Part shown: one piece after another, positions 11,811 through 25,504 of the stretch
Position numbering within the stretch: position 1 is the first letter of the stretch
How the letters are laid out: every line of letters begins with the position of its first letter
Assembly (NCBI GenBank): GCA_037954325.1
Contig: JBBMNZ010000013.1
Coordinates: 10,474,501-10,538,500 of the forward strand
Direction: 5' to 3'
From: Fistularia commersonii
Lineage: Eukaryota > Chordata > Actinopteri > Syngnathiformes > Fistulariidae
Length of the DNA: 64,000 bases
Translations under genes and position numbers: made by a program
Notes under the pieces: generated by a model
Told to the model about the DNA's origin: nothing
Databases searched by the model: none
What the model saw: only the letters and a program-made list of their open reading frames with translations

Positions 11811-14430
11811 AATGCACATGCATTACAACTTTGTTGAAGGTAAAAAACAAAAACGTTCAAAAATCAGAAATAAGTCTCTCTCTGTGTCTCTTTTATAAAT
11901 GTGCGACTGTGGCAGCTTATATTTACCTAAGATGGAATACTGATGTACAACAAAGCGGCAGATGCATGGGGGACACACACACAAAGAAGGAAAGAATACA
12001 AACACCTGGCTGGAAGTGAAGAGCTCGTCTGTTTGCATACCTCACCCAGCCCTCTCATCCGCCACACAGCCACAAAGCCATTAGTAAAACCAGAAAAACA
12101 AAAAACACAAAACGAGGCCAAAAGGGGGGCAACAGGAGGATTCTATCTTTCTTCCTCTAGTCCCTCCCTTCTTCCATTCCTCTATTTCTCCATTCCTCTG
12201 TATCAAATGTTTACCTCCCCATCTGTGAAAAGAGAGGGATGTGAACAGACAGGGTGAGAAAAGAAAGAAAGCTGGCAGAGGGGAAGGGAGCCAAGTCCTT
12301 TAAAGTCTGCCACAGAGCCGTGACAAAAGCCTCCTAATCTCGGTGTTGTCTTTCGGCCCCTTTTTCTCCCCACACATCCTGCCAAGTGTGTTTGAGTATG
12401 TGTGTATGCGCACATGGGTATGGAAAGAAAAACGAAAGGGACGAAAGTCAGACCCAGTATGTTATATAAGCACAAACCTTGGTTGATTTTTTTTTAATTT
12501 TTTTATTGTATTCAAAAAATGAAAGGTCACAAATTCGAATGTCTGCAATCGGGATGTTGTCTGTCTGCAAGTTTTGTGTGTGTCTGTGTGTGTACATATA
12601 CCTATGAAAGGAATCTTTCCACAGCCATAGTGACATCACTCAAGCAGTGGACAGTTGGAGGCCAGGTCCCTCTGAAAGGCAACAGCCTGCTTGCCTTCAC
12701 ATGTGGGATGCCCGTGTGTGTGTGTGTGTGTGTATGTATGTGAAAGCCTGTTGAAGCGAATATGATCAGTCCCGCTCAGCCATCCTCACCTGTTCCTCTT
12801 TAGCCTCGTCTACACATACTTCCCAGTAAATTCATGGGAATACCTTCAAGGCATCACCAGTGATTTTCACCACTCGTGCGTGCAGCTCCGTTCCAGAGCA
12901 GCTCTGTTTTGTACATGTTAACACATGGCGTGATGATGCCACTGACAGGTAGGACAGGACTAGATGAGCATTTCATTGACGTGGAGAAGGACTTCCAAAA
13001 CCAAAGAAGTGTGTCACATTTTTCTGTCAAAACATTTTTACAGTCAACTAAAGGCATTCTGTGCTTTTTCAAAGGGTAAAAGTCTGGAAAATGAATTTAG
13101 AATTAAGGGAGAATTGAAGTCTTTTGAAAAAAAGTGTTTTTTTTTTTTTTGTTTGTTTTTAAGAAACTGCAGCTTTTGTAGAGGAATTAACAGCTTGGAG
13201 AAAAGAATGTGGACTGAAAAGAAGTCAGCCATTAACAGCAGTCTATGGGGTATACTGCATTTCCATTAATGTGACCAAGACTGGGGGTGAGAAGTTGCAA
13301 TTTAAGACTTCTAAGAATCAAAATCTCTTCAGGCTTATTCACACGAGCATTTCTCAGAAAAGCTGCGACAGTGAATGAGACTTTTGGCATTTAAACCTCC
13401 CCCTCGGCACGTGTCGGTTTATCGATTTCTCAGTCACACCCTTTAAGACAAGGTAAAATAAGTTAATCCTTTATTTGTGACACTAGGGGAGATTTAACTG
13501 TGCAGCAGCCAGGTGCGCCAAAATTTCATCCAACCACTAATGTTACTATTGTCCCTGTATTCTGTGCAGTGTAGCATTTAAAGTCAGTTGCATATTAATA
13601 CACATTGTAAGATGGTCTTTAGTGGCCATTGGCCAAAAATCATTTGTGAAAGTGAAATAAATCAGAGCAGAAGAGAACCTTGATCGAGAACACACACACA
13701 CACACACAATGTTCAGGAAACAGAAGATGACTGGGCATCTTGTTCAAGGAAGTATTTGCCAGTTGTGTTTTCAAACAACTCAAAAACTTATTTGAAACTT
13801 GAACCAGCTAAAAAAAGGCATTCAGTTTGTTCGAGCAGTAACTCACCCATTTCTCTGGAGTGCTGCCGTTGTCTGTTACTTTTTCTTTCCATTGTTTTTT
13901 TTTTAATTTTTTTATGACACCATTGGATCAGTTTAAAACGATATTCCTTTATTTTCTTGCTTATTTGCACACCTGTCCATTCTGTTTTATTCGATTTAGT
14001 CAGGCTAATTATGTTTACTTTGAAGTTTTTGCTCTTTCCTTCCTCATTGTATGTTAAGTTTAAATCGTCTTTACTGTTCAGCTTTCTCTTTTTGTATTGC
14101 CTTTTGTTTATTTTTAAGAATCCTACACGAATGCTGTCAAGTGCTGCTGGCACAATTAAGTTCTGATGCCAGTGATGTGGAAGTCAACCATATTACCAGT
14201 GTGTTTATTTACCTCCGTAAAGACACAAACAGCTCCTTCCAGATGACTAAAATCCATTTGAGTATGTGATCTTCCATGTGTAGAATGATATATGTGCAAA
14301 GATAAAAAGATAAAAGTGTACAACTCTGAACATATTTCATATTTGTTTTTTTTAACCAAGTAATTGACAGAATTTATTTTCTTCTATTTCAGACTTGCTT
14401 AAAACCACTCCTGTTCCATATATATACACA
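10750..14430. other. Intergenic spacer with small microsatellites, no gene seen
   Basis: No recognisable exon. It contains CA tracts at about 11779-11806 and 13690-13708 and a GT tract at about 12714-12734, which explain the His/Thr frames. The region 12.0-12.5 kb is less AT-rich, but its overlapping frames on both strands match no family I know. Confidence 0.5.
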
Positions 14431-14439
14431 GCCAATAAC

Positions 14440-14975
14440 TTCTTCTTCTTCTACTCCTTTTGGCTTTTCCCTTCAGGGGTTGCCACAGCGAATCAGCCTT
14501 CTTCAGCCTTCTCCATCTAACCCTATTCTATGTATCCTCCTCTCTCATACCAACTACCTTCATATCCTCTCTCACTACGTCCATAAATCTTCTCTTTGGT
14601 CTTCCACTAGACCTCCTGCCTTGAAGCTCCAATTCCAGCATCAGTCTACCAATATATTCACTATCCCTCTTCTGTACGTGACTCAACCATCTCAGTCTGG
14701 CTTCTCTGACCTTCTCTCCAAAACATCTGACATGTGCTGTTCCTCTGATAGACTCATTCCTGATCCTATCCATCCTGGTCACTCCCAAAGAGAACCTTAG
14801 CATCTTCATCTCTGCGACCTCTAGCTCTGCCTCCTGTCTTTTGGTTATTGTAACTGTTTCTAGGCCGTGCAGCATCGCTGTCCTCACTACTGTCCTTTAC
14901 ACCTTTCCTTTCATTCTGGCTGATAGTCTTCTATCGTATAGTACCCCTAACACTTTTCTCCACACACATACCTAA
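14440..14975 (-). mobile_element. RTE-like non-LTR retrotransposon, 5'-truncated 3' end
   Basis: The minus strand encodes the C-terminal part of a LINE reverse-transcriptase polyprotein: RTAMLHGLETV, KRQEAELEVAEMKMLRF, VREARLRWLSHVQKRDSEYIG, RRSSGRPKRRFMDVVREDMK. The segment from about 14887 to the stop near 14528 is open (119 codons). Upstream the same frame is broken by a TAA in the KV*RTVVRTAM segment, so the copy is a pseudogene. It has no RT catalytic core and no endonuclease. The 3' end carries the short GAA-rich (CTTCTTCTT on the + strand) tail at 14440-14458. The family name is from recall of teleost LINEs. Confidence 0.8.
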
Positions 14976-14979
14976 TACC

Positions 14980-16595
14980 TAATATTGTACAATTAGATTT
15001 CAACCATGGGTCTTTCCCTCTGGAAAGTCCTGCAATCAACATCAAAATTTTAATTTAATTCTGAATTCCTGGCAGGCTCTTAAAACCCATTTCTACAGTT
15101 TCAACAATAGTCTGAGCATGGGATAATTAAAAAACTAATAAAATGTACAATGAAAACAAGAAATAAAAACTGGAAAATACAAACATTAAGATAAAAACAT
15201 TATAATTAGCTGAGCAACCATGGGAGTTAAGAATAGATAATGTATCAATTCCCTCTGAAGTAATTGATACATGAAACTGTGGCCTGTGTGTGTGTATCTT
15301 TGTGTGTTCATGCACGCCCCTTGCATTTCCCTCATGCTGTACATCCTTATCAAGTTTTCGCGCATAATAGTAAGGGAAACCATCAATGGTATCAGGCTGA
15401 AATAGACTATACTACCATCTACAGGCTGTTTATTTCACATCAGTGTGGTGCATTATAATTGTACTTTTCCCACCTTTCTCCATTTTGAGTTATATTTTGT
15501 TGATTTCATATGCATTAGACGGGCCCATCTCTTTTTTGCAAGTCAATAGGTGGAAAGATCTTAATAGGGAAATGCCAGTGAATTGAATCTGTAGTAACTG
15601 TTTGAATCTGTAATAATGAAGGCATGTAAAGTACGCTAAGGTAGACCTCAAATAATAAATTTACTTTGCTTCATTCTTTTCTATCTTAATCATCAATCAC
15701 TGGAATTACAAAATTCAAATGATTAGAAGTGACTCCTGTGACATCCTAATCACGAACAGGAAGTGATTATCTGGATCAAGGGTTCCTGGATTTTGCAGTC
15801 CCCTAACCCCAGAAATGTTGATGTTAGATAATCATTACCCCGACACACCTTTGGGGCAGAGGAAATGCTGTGCATGTACTTCAACAGACCAAGTCAAACA
15901 TATCTGAAGGCATTTCAATATCACGGCTATTTCATTAAGTATTCTTTTGTATCAATCACTTTACTCTGATTTTCTTTCATATATCATATATCACACATTT
16001 TTTGATGTCTGGAGATTATCTTGCAGTTATTGATAACCAAATCAGATTCTTATAAATTTGATGCAGCTTGAACTGAGGAAGAAATGTAATTTGAATTACA
16101 AAGGGTTTGTTTACATTAAAAGTGTAATCAAGATGCTTGAGGGTACTACTTGTCCTTGAGACCTGCAAATGGTTTCAGTCTGACCTCATACATATTATTA
16201 GGGATTACACATGTGCTGCAAGCAGTTTTGAGGGGTTTAACTTCCTTTGTTAAATCCTAAATCAAATACTTAGTCCTTGCAATTACTGCTATTTTATACT
16301 ATTTTTTTACTATCGATTTGTAAAATTGTCATACTAGCATTGCCTAATTTTCCAGTATTTTTCACCATGACCTGTGAAGTAATTCATACTTCTTTGAGAA
16401 ATTGTAGTTGCCTTATGTCATATAAATGGATAATACTGTCAGGGTGGACATGAGATAAGATAAGGTCATTATCATGGTAACTTGGAAAATAGAACGTATA
16501 TAGGGAGTGAGAGAGAGAAGAGGAGTGGAGGGATGGATTGACTGATAGATGATAGACAGAGGAATGAGGAACATTTAAAAACTTAAGATTTTAAA
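14980..16595. other. Intergenic spacer, no gene seen
   Basis: No recognisable coding exon, RNA gene or strong repeat. Confidence 0.5.
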
Positions 16596-16600
16596 AACTT

Positions 16601-16910
16601 CAACCATCCATCGTCTGCCGCTTATCCTGCACTCAGTGTCATGGAGGATGCTGGAGCCTATCCCAGCTGTCATCGGTAAAGAGGCGGGGTACAGTCTAGA
16701 CTGGTTGCCGGTCAATCACAGGGCCACATATAGAGACAGACAACCATTCACTCACTCACTTACTCACTCACTCATTCACTCAGGGCAATTTTCTCAATTT
16801 TTTCCAATTAACCCACTGCATGTTTTTGGACCACAGACACAAGGAGAACTCCACACAGAAAGGTCCCCTTGTTGGAATTGAACGACCAGCACTAACCACT
16901 GTGCCGCCTC
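16601..16910 (-). repeat. SINE-like interspersed repeat (copy 2, best preserved antisense copy)
   Basis: Full-length antisense copy. It starts at the GGAT-type tail (ACCATCCATCGTCTGCCG), passes through GAGCCTATCCCAGCTGTCAT, GGGCCACATATAGAGACAGA and a TGCATGTTTTTGGACC block, and ends at the tRNA-like head (GCACTAACCACTGTGCCGCC). The head resembles a tRNA-type internal promoter read in reverse. This layout is abundant in teleost genomes. A CTCACTCACT run sits inside at 16749-16780. Confidence 0.8.
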
Positions 16911-16914
16911 ATTC

Positions 16915-18800
16915 TAAAAATTAAAGCTTGAAAATAATGTCACAATTTTTAAAGAAACCATCCACTTATCCATATTTTGAAGTGTCAACCAACTAAGGCT
17001 GGCAATTATTTTTAACCTTATTGTTATCAAAGTGTGTAGCCGATGATGATCACTTATTGTAGGCCTACACAAGAACACTTTCTGCACAAAAGACAAATAG
17101 CTCCGGTGTGAAATCATTTAGTTCGTGTCATGTCTTGCCTTGAGGGGATTACAATTACACACTGAAATGCTGAATGACAAAGTGTACAATCTGGATCAGA
17201 TTAAGTGAGAAGGTTCTCTCTCACACACATTGAGAGATAGTGATGAGGAGACCAAAGGAGAGGGAGGGGTCGGACAAGCTGTGGGAACATGCTGCTGAAT
17301 AATTACTACTGACATCAGAATAGTTTTCTTTAGCTCTCTGAAGTGGCAGGGCTCATTTGTACAGCCTTGAGCCATGCAAAGGTGAGACAAAAAAAGATAA
17401 CATGAGGAAGGGAGAACATCTTTGTCTGCAAGTAGGACTACACAATGTTATGACTGCGACAGGGAAAAATAATAAGCTGTTCCTACATTTTTGCTTTAAG
17501 TGTGAAAGAGAAATCAGCAAGTCTGTGAAAGAGTGGTTATTGAAATTTAGTCCCCACTGTGTCAGTTGTGACACTATGACAGCCCCATCTGCCTCAGGGA
17601 GTTATTTCTCTCTAAGTGGACCTTTTATACAACAGGAAACCAGTTCAAATCCTACTGAGCGCAGAGGGGGATCAGGCCTACTGACTCTCTACAATAGGAA
17701 AAGTTCAAGCATACATGCACAAACACACACACACAGACACACACACACACACCTACCTTAGTAGGTGCATGAATCCAGAGAGCATACACTAAACACACAG
17801 TCACACCTGAGCCATCTTCAACAAACACCATTCACTTCTCTGACAAGAGCAAACAATGGAGGGGGAAACAGGTTGTCAAACAGAGGATCTACATGTCTGA
17901 GCACATCAGACTGCCATGGCCACCCGCTTCACCATCAGCCTTTCTCTGCTGTGATGACTTCAGGTGATATCATGTTTCTGTGTAGCTATGTTTCTCTTTG
18001 GCTTTCCTTACAGCTGTGTTGTAACAGATTTTAGGGTGAAATCACAAGTCAGACATTACATCTAGTAAGCCGGGGGTGCCAAAACTGGTGTCAGAGGCAC
18101 TAAATGATTGCAGCCTGAAGGCTTTCTCGAGCACAACTCCATCAGCTTTGATGTCTCTACTAAAATCCACAAAGTTGACTTTTTTTTTGTCAGCATAATC
18201 CATGTTCACCTCCATAAAATGAACAGCTGCTACTGAAGCTCAGCCACCATCTCGCCAGATTGGCCGTCAGCTAAACGCTGTTGGATAAAGGGTGTAGGTG
18301 TCTTGTTAAATAATTCAAAAATTTGTTGTAATTTTATCCATTAACTCAGTGATCAGATTTATAAGTTTGGTTGTTAAAAGAGCAATAGTCAAGAGAGACA
18401 GACCACAAATTGGGCATTTTAACAACATATCAATTTTCTTTTTTAGCGGCCTTTTCAAAATCCTATGTATTTGTTCCGAGGAGCTCTGAGAGAAATTTGG
18501 AGAACAATTCATATCTTGTATAGAGATACAAGTATGGCTGGATATTTCCCTGTTTCTGTTTTCAACTGTTGTTCACAACTATGAAGTTGGTTACTTGACT
18601 TTCAGAGATTTGAAGCTGTCCAGGTTCCACATGAACTCTTCATCATGAAGTGGCAAACCATTTCCACAAAGATAAGATGAACAACCATTAACTGTAAGGT
18701 AATCAAGCACATGTCATGATTGTTGAAAGTTTAATAAATTGAAATTGTAAGTCCCAATCATATGATCGATTTTAGGCCTCAGTGCACAGTATGACATAAG
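16915..18800. other. Intergenic spacer before the rnf212 3' end, no gene seen
   Basis: A CA microsatellite lies at about 17722-17752. Open frames here (for example 17357-17761) show no family resemblance and partly read through the CA tract. Confidence 0.5.
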
Positions 18801-18827
18801 ACTCAACCTCAAGCAAAATTAAGTCTT

Positions 18828-18833
18828 TTTATT
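18828..18833 (-). promoter_or_regulatory. rnf212: rnf212 poly(A) signal (AATAAA on minus strand)
   Basis: TTTATT on the + strand reads AATAAA on the minus strand, about 110 nt beyond the predicted rnf212 stop at 18945-18947. Confidence 0.5.
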
Positions 18834-18944
18834 TGTGAGTCCGGGGCAGTTCCAGAAATATATACCTCGCAAGCCCTAGGAGTGGTAAGTTTTGCCCCTG
18901 AATACACACACTCATATACAACAATAGTTTGTGTGTATGTTGTC

Positions 18945-21900
18945 TTATGGAGGGAAGTTGAGGAAGGACACGGGAGAATGTCTGACGGGATGTGTGGGAT
19001 TGAAGATGGGTGACTTCCAGCCAGATGTCATCCCCTGAAAACAACTGGGAGATAAGAAACAGTAGAGGTGTGCTGCAGGAGATTTTTATATTACCTACGA
19101 AATGGAAACTGTATAATATTAATGATAATGAGAAATGATTACTTACCTGACTGTGGCTGAGACTGATGAGCTGTTGGCCGTGAAGTTTTGTGTCGATGAT
19201 TTGTAAGGGAAAGACTCTAGCAAATACACCAAACAGTCTTTGGTTAGTCCTCTAAACTGGGATCAAGATGGAATCAAGACTTTTACAGAAGCAACCACCT
19301 TACAATGTAGGCAAATCAAAGAAATTACAACGATTACAAAAACAAGAGACATGCAGCTTATTAAGACCCTAAGGTGCCAGGCAGTGTTGTGAAAAGGAGG
19401 TCCAGCTACAAGCTACATTTGCAATGTCTGTTTGTTTTTTACTTAATTTGACATTCAAAACTATGATTCCTTGGTACAACCGTAGAACATCAGCCCTAGT
19501 ATTTTGTAAATCAGAGATTGACCCAGCCTGTCATCTTAAATGGTTTAAGTTATAGGTGAGGTGTAAGTCATAAAAAATGCAGGAAATGCAGCCATTTTTT
19601 GCCCGTTCTCTGAAATCACGGAATCTATGAAATGTGTATAAGAACAGATTACAATGTGGTTCTTTTCCCTGACCTAAACTGGACTGATATGTTCTTACAC
19701 CCAGCCAGTGGGAGGTGGCGTGTCTTAAAACTCAAACCCAGAGTATCGGCTTGCTGATGACAGGGCCAGCTGTATTTGGACTTGCTGGGCATTGGTCTCG
19801 ATAAAAATTTTGAAAATTTTTGAAAATTTTAAATAGCCTCACAGGAAAAAGACAGAAACAAACAAAATATCGATGATATCAAAGATATCAATTGAAACAC
19901 AATTTTAAGACTTCTGAATTATCGACTGTACGCATTTTACTGCAATTCAGGAATAATCTTTAAATAAAAGTACAGGGAAACAAATTTACAGGTAACTCAT
20001 GATAATGATTTTATGAAGCATATGATAGTTCAGAGTAAAATTTATACAAATGTGTGCAGACACCAACCTCAGTTTCAGTCATGAGCTGGCAGCATGTTTT
20101 ATTTAGAAAATCCTCTTGGAGGGGAAGGTGAATGGGTGAGTCATTTTCCAGAGTAATTACTGTCATGTAATATTCACTTCAAACCCACACAGATGTTGCC
20201 ACCCAGGAGAATCACCTCCAGCATGTTTACAAACTGAATATGCAGTCTGTAATCTGCTATGATTACACATTTAGAAAGTACTAATTACTACTTTTTTTCT
20301 CTCTGACTGTGTTTTATGAGCTGCTAGTGCAGAGACTTTCTATCTCTATAGTGTCTGGAATTAGCAAGGCTTTCATAGTAAGAACCAAAAGGCTCCGTTA
20401 TTAGTCAGCAAATTCATTAACTATCTTTAAAACATGGGCGTCAGAGCCCTGACAGTTTTTGCATATTTTTTCATGTCATATTTTCTTTCTACCTTTATAC
20501 TCCTTATCATGTACTTCCCCATTCTACATTCTTTTTTACTTAATCTTTTCATGATGTGGCTCATACATTTGTCATTTTTTACAACATTTTGCATTGTGAA
20601 GCACATGACCCATTTTCCCATTCATTTTCTGCACAGGTTTTTAAGTCTTCAACTTAAGGGAAACCATTCAGCTTATCTTCTTAGTTGTTGAACTACTATT
20701 TAAAAATACTTCTTCACAGTTACAAGGCCAAAATGTACACTTGAAATGTGCTTTGTTACTACTTAATGGCCCATATGAGAACTTTGAACTAGAATGGATT
20801 ATTTTTCTCATAAAGTAACACAGTTGAGTTCATATATATTTCATTGCCATTATTCTTACAATTCTTTTTGTTATTTTTGCATTATAGGTGATCCAACTTT
20901 TAGCATAAATAGGAGTTACAATTTCTTAAGAGTGTAATCACTGTGGAAATTCAGTGGTGGAGTCTGTGATCCCCAAACAAGTTTAGATTACAAGATGATT
21001 TTCCTTGTAATTACAGTGTCATTATATCCATATCAGTACTGCACCTCATTCATATTTATACAAAAATCCTAGACATATCACATATCTTTATCAGACAGAA
21101 GGAATGACACACAGAGATGTATTTGTTTTACATCCAAGGTAACATAACATAACATGTGCCTACAATGCCGTGTGGATACACATTTACGGAAAGTGCTGTC
21201 AAACCACAAATCCTGAGGTTACAGCTATTATACCTACTATTAGACAAGCCCAAGGTTTTAGGTGCTATTTGACGCAGGCCATTGTTCTATCTGCTTGCTT
21301 AATACGACCAAGGAAATGCCAAAATGTCGAAGAAAATATATACACATACCCATTCGTTCATGTTGTGAAGAGTTGATTAATGAAACTCTGGGGGCCAGAT
21401 TAGGCTGATACACAAAAGAAAGACATCACACAAACCATTAAATGCAACTCCCACCATCCTTTTATATTCTGCGGCCTTCTATTTATTTAAGTCATTATTT
21501 AATGTCTGTAGAACTTACTTTTCTTGGCACACTTCCATCGTCGATGTCCATGCTTTCCATGTTACTAAGCCATGAGAGAACACTAACATTAATGATTTCA
21601 TTCATGGCAATGAACCAGTGAACCCTTTCCTTTGAATGACACAAAATTATATGTCCTCACAAATTCAGTAGAGCATTAACTGATCAAGAGGAATAATCCA
21701 TCACATTCAATGCTTGCATATTCATATTTATATTTGACCAAATTGCATCTCCTAATGCAATAGTGTTGTGTATCACAAAAAAAACTATTCACAATCAAAT
21801 CCTATTGGTTTTTCATGTTTCAACACTGCTTTAAATTACATTTTTGAGTAAGTAAATAAATAATTTACTTTTGAAAATGAAAGGTAATTTTCCCTGATGA

Positions 21901-24900
21901 AATAATTATCACGATAAGCTATTGGTCACCAATACTTCTTTTGCACAGTACAGCTTACGCAAGCTGTATGGGATGGTTGAAAGAAAAAAAAAAACACTTA
22001 CTTTTTAAACAAACAGCCAATTAGTCTTGTGACAATTATGCCTGAGAAACCCAATAGGGATTTATGATAAAACCCAAGCATTGCTTAGCTTACTCAGCTG
22101 CAGCCATCTATGTGAGTGTAGACAGCCGCAGGGCAGGGCAAGGTTCTACAGGGGCTAAAGCTAACATGTGGTAGGACATCAGGGTTGAACCCAGGATTGA
22201 CCTTGTTTGCTCTGCAAAATAACTCGTACACCAACTCCATCTATGTTATGCAGTCTGAGGTATACTGAGATATAAAACAGAGTGAAAAACGGAATATTTT
22301 TGCGGAGTACGCAAATACAAAACAAACGGATGAGAGACACTTTATGATGTGAAGAGATATTGAAAAAATCTGAAGGGGAACTACTCACATGTTAGCAACT
22401 GAGGGATGTCTTGAATGGTACAAGGGGGAAACGTATGGGTTCTGTCGGACTGAAGGCAAACAAGATGCAATAAAACAACTCTTATCCTTTTACTTATGAA
22501 AGATATCAGTGTGGCCTCCTTTTCATCTATGGCCACTGAATGTCACATCACAACTTTATACAGTCATTTTGGTTGGCCCACTGGTCTAGAGTCACTCATT
22601 TAATTGAAGTCACTGACTAGAATCAAGGTAATAATTGAAGTTCTTAGACTAACTGCAAGAATAAATCTGATTGAAATGCTGTTTTCTTGGGCGGATTGTT
22701 CTCAAAGGCATATTATAAGAGACTACTTCTTAAAAATGTGATATAAAGCTATGTGATTTTGGTTTGCAATTTACCCATCTTACTCCCAGGTGGTGTATAG
22801 GAACTGTAGCCCATTTGTGACATGGATGAAGGTTGAGCACTGAATGAGAAAAATGATAATGAAAATACATCACTTCTTGAAAAAGTGCCATCCACTTAGT
22901 TCAAGTCACAGAGAGATAAGCTCTTCTGGCTGTCTTGAAGACAAGCGTTTTTAAACTTAAATAGGCTTGTACAATGCTGACACCTAGTGTTAGACGATGG
23001 ATAACAACCTGGAGTCAGAAATGAGACACAACAAAAGCAAATAAGGTTGAGATGTATGAGATTTTACAGTAACCTTTTACAGTAACCTTACAGAAAATAC
23101 CTTGGTATATAGTATTTCATATAGTATTTCAATTTTTATTATAATTGTGAATTAATTTGATTGAGCATTGACTATTTCCTTTAAATTAAAAGTTTAAAGT
23201 TAAACTTCCTTTAACTTTAAACATGTTTTAATGTTTCACAGCAACACTACTGTAACTGTGGTCATACTAGTGCAATAGAAAATACAAATATTTACTTGGG
23301 CATGTATGTTGTAAGAAGTGGAAAGACAGATCATCTATATGTTCATAGACAAACCAAAATCTGCTCTGCTAAATGGTTTAAAGTGAATGATAACCAGAGT
23401 AATGGTTGCAAGTGAGGAACTAGGAAAAAATATATCAATAAAACCATTTTGAATTATGCAAGAGGTGTGAACATTAAGAGGGATGCAGAGAAGCAATTAA
23501 AAAACTCTTGAAGCCCTCCTTTTTTCTAAATGGTGTCGTGAGAATTTCAGGTTATATACATATATCTAATTGGATAATGTTGTACCTCTGAGGCTGGAGA
23601 GAGTGTCGTAGTCGGTTGATTTTGGCACTCTTTTCATTTAGCTTCCTATAGTAGGAAAGAATTAACTCAGACTTAATAAACCTTTCATTAAAAATTATGT
23701 CAAACTGCTACTGTAACTTACTTTGTCATCTGCTGCATTTCTTGTTTCATCTTGACCAATGAGTCCTCCAGTTTCATATTCTGTAATGATTAAAGTGGAA
23801 AAAGTAGAAAGCGGATATCGTCAGAAGCATTTTTAGTTTTCCCATTTTTGGAGGGCATTTAACAGGAGCGAGAGAGACAATATATACTGTCAAGTAAAAA
23901 CAAACTTTGGAAGGGCACAAAAAACTGAAAATAAATGTGATTACTGGCCAAATGAAGAAAGACACATTATCCAAGAAACATACACTAGCACACATACAAC
24001 AGCAAGTTATCTCTCACCATTTTCTGGTGGTGTGCCAGCAGCCTCTTTTTATGTCTTGTCTGGAACATTAGAACCTGGAAAATAAAAGGAAGAGCCAGAA
24101 AAAAAAGTTTACAGAATAACATTTAGCCCATATTACACAACATTGAGTGCAGCACATTTTTTCTAGATCGAGGTGTCATGTTAACATAATGTGAAACACA
24201 GTGTTAAGTCATTAACCATCTGTCTGTTTAACTAGAGAGAAAGAGGCCAAACTTTGCTGATTTCTGAGAAGTGTTTGGCTGCCACAACACGGATATCAGA
24301 GAACAGGGCCTTCACCTCAGAGCTGCTCTGAAACAGAAACATGTTCCAACACTGCAAAATTCTGTCTGCATGTGAAAGCACCTCTGATAGGATATAATCA
24401 AATATTAGATAGAGCATGTGATACCTACATTGTCATTTATTCGTGAAAGTTGACACTTGGCATTGCATATCACACACACACCGTGTTTGCCTGTAAGAAA
24501 AGTTGAACTTAAAACTTGAACAAACACTGTATTGTTCAAATATGCGCTAGCTATAACACAGAGGTGGAAAACAGAGGAGGAACATTCAGGCAAAAATCTG
24601 AGCTCAGTCTTCAGATTGTGGCCATTATAATTTGCTTATCAACTAAAATCAGCTCTGATGTTATTTTTTAATATATGTGAGGTAGTTTAAATGGAACATA
24701 CATCTGGGTGAAGCTAGTTGTTTTTGCAAACCCAAGTATTGTGAGAAAAATGTGTAAAGTTTAAATAATACTTGAAACATAGAAAAGTAAGTAGTTTCAA
24801 AGTAATGCCTTTTATGTGTGGGATTACGCATCTTGATCCCAATAGTCTTGATACTGTAAAAAGAATTTAAAGTTCCTCGTTGGACTACACATGATGTTAA

Positions 24901-25136
24901 GGTGAGGGGCCAGCTGTGTAATATTACGGGAATTCCAACAGATGTCTCCGTCTACCTAGTTGTATGTACCGGCATCTGAAGCTTAACGTCCTGCTATGCG
25001 GCAGATTTTACAAGGCATTTTAACTACCTTCCTTAAAGCAAACGTTGCAAATTATATGGCCACAGGAAGTAAGAGCTAGTTTCCGGTCAGGATTAGGGGA
25101 CTGAAAGCAGGAGTTGCAGCAGATCCAGTGAGACAT
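18945..25136 (-). CDS. rnf212: rnf212, RING-type meiotic SUMO E3 ligase, 11 coding exons
   Basis: Likely orthologue of RNF212, a ZMM/Zip3-type protein that stabilises recombination factors at crossover sites on meiotic chromosomes. Coding exons on the minus strand, 5' to 3': 25136-25028, 24490-24429, 24327-24253, 24074-24018, 23780-23722, 23645-23586, 22839-22775, 22449-22389, 21564-21519, 19251-19147, 19034-18945; 789 nt, 262 aa. The start is ATG at 25136 (MSHWICCNSCFQ). The RING shows C7, C10, C25-G-H27, C30, C33, C42, C45 (CNSC, SCGHIICNVC, CVICNAKC). A coiled coil of about 70 residues follows (RHKKRLLAHHQKM, KLEDSLVKMKQEM, KLNEKSAKINRL), then a Ser-rich tail with ESMDIDDGSVPRK, matching the mammalian ESMEVDL...IRK segment. 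Every junction has GT/AG and the phases close. The last two exons (ending GWKSPIFNP to TAA) are less sure: a start at 19216 for exon 10 is possible but would shift the frame. Convergent with fgfrl1, as in human. Confidence 0.87.
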
Positions 25137-25230
25137 TGCAGTGAGACCTGCGAAAGGCAGTGAAATGACATGTCAAATACTTAGCACGACGCTTTTTAAT
25201 TGCGATTAATACATTATAACACTAATACTA

Positions 25231-25272
25231 CTACTACATATAATAATAATAATAACAATAATAATAATGATG

Positions 25273-25310
<38 letters not shown>
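25231..25310. repeat. (ATA/AAT)n trinucleotide repeat upstream of rnf212
   Basis: Imperfect ATA/AAT trinucleotide tract about 95 nt 5' of the rnf212 start codon, so probably in its 5'UTR or proximal promoter. Confidence 0.9.
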
Positions 25311-25504
25311 TAGCATAGTAGCAACAACACTGTAACATACTTTCGACATATTTTGTATAACCGAATGACGCTTCTGTGTTTTAAGGGACGGTATACAGCC
25401 ATAATAGTATTACCTAACGTAATTTGATGTTGTTTCTTTGATAGCGAAGTTCAATGTATACAGGTACTAGCTTGACGACAATTGAAGAGTAGAATATGGA
25501 ATTT

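Noticed and set aside
11943..12475. Possible exons on both strands at 12.0-12.5 kb
   Set aside because: Overlapping frames on both strands, no known motifs, no consistent splice sites.
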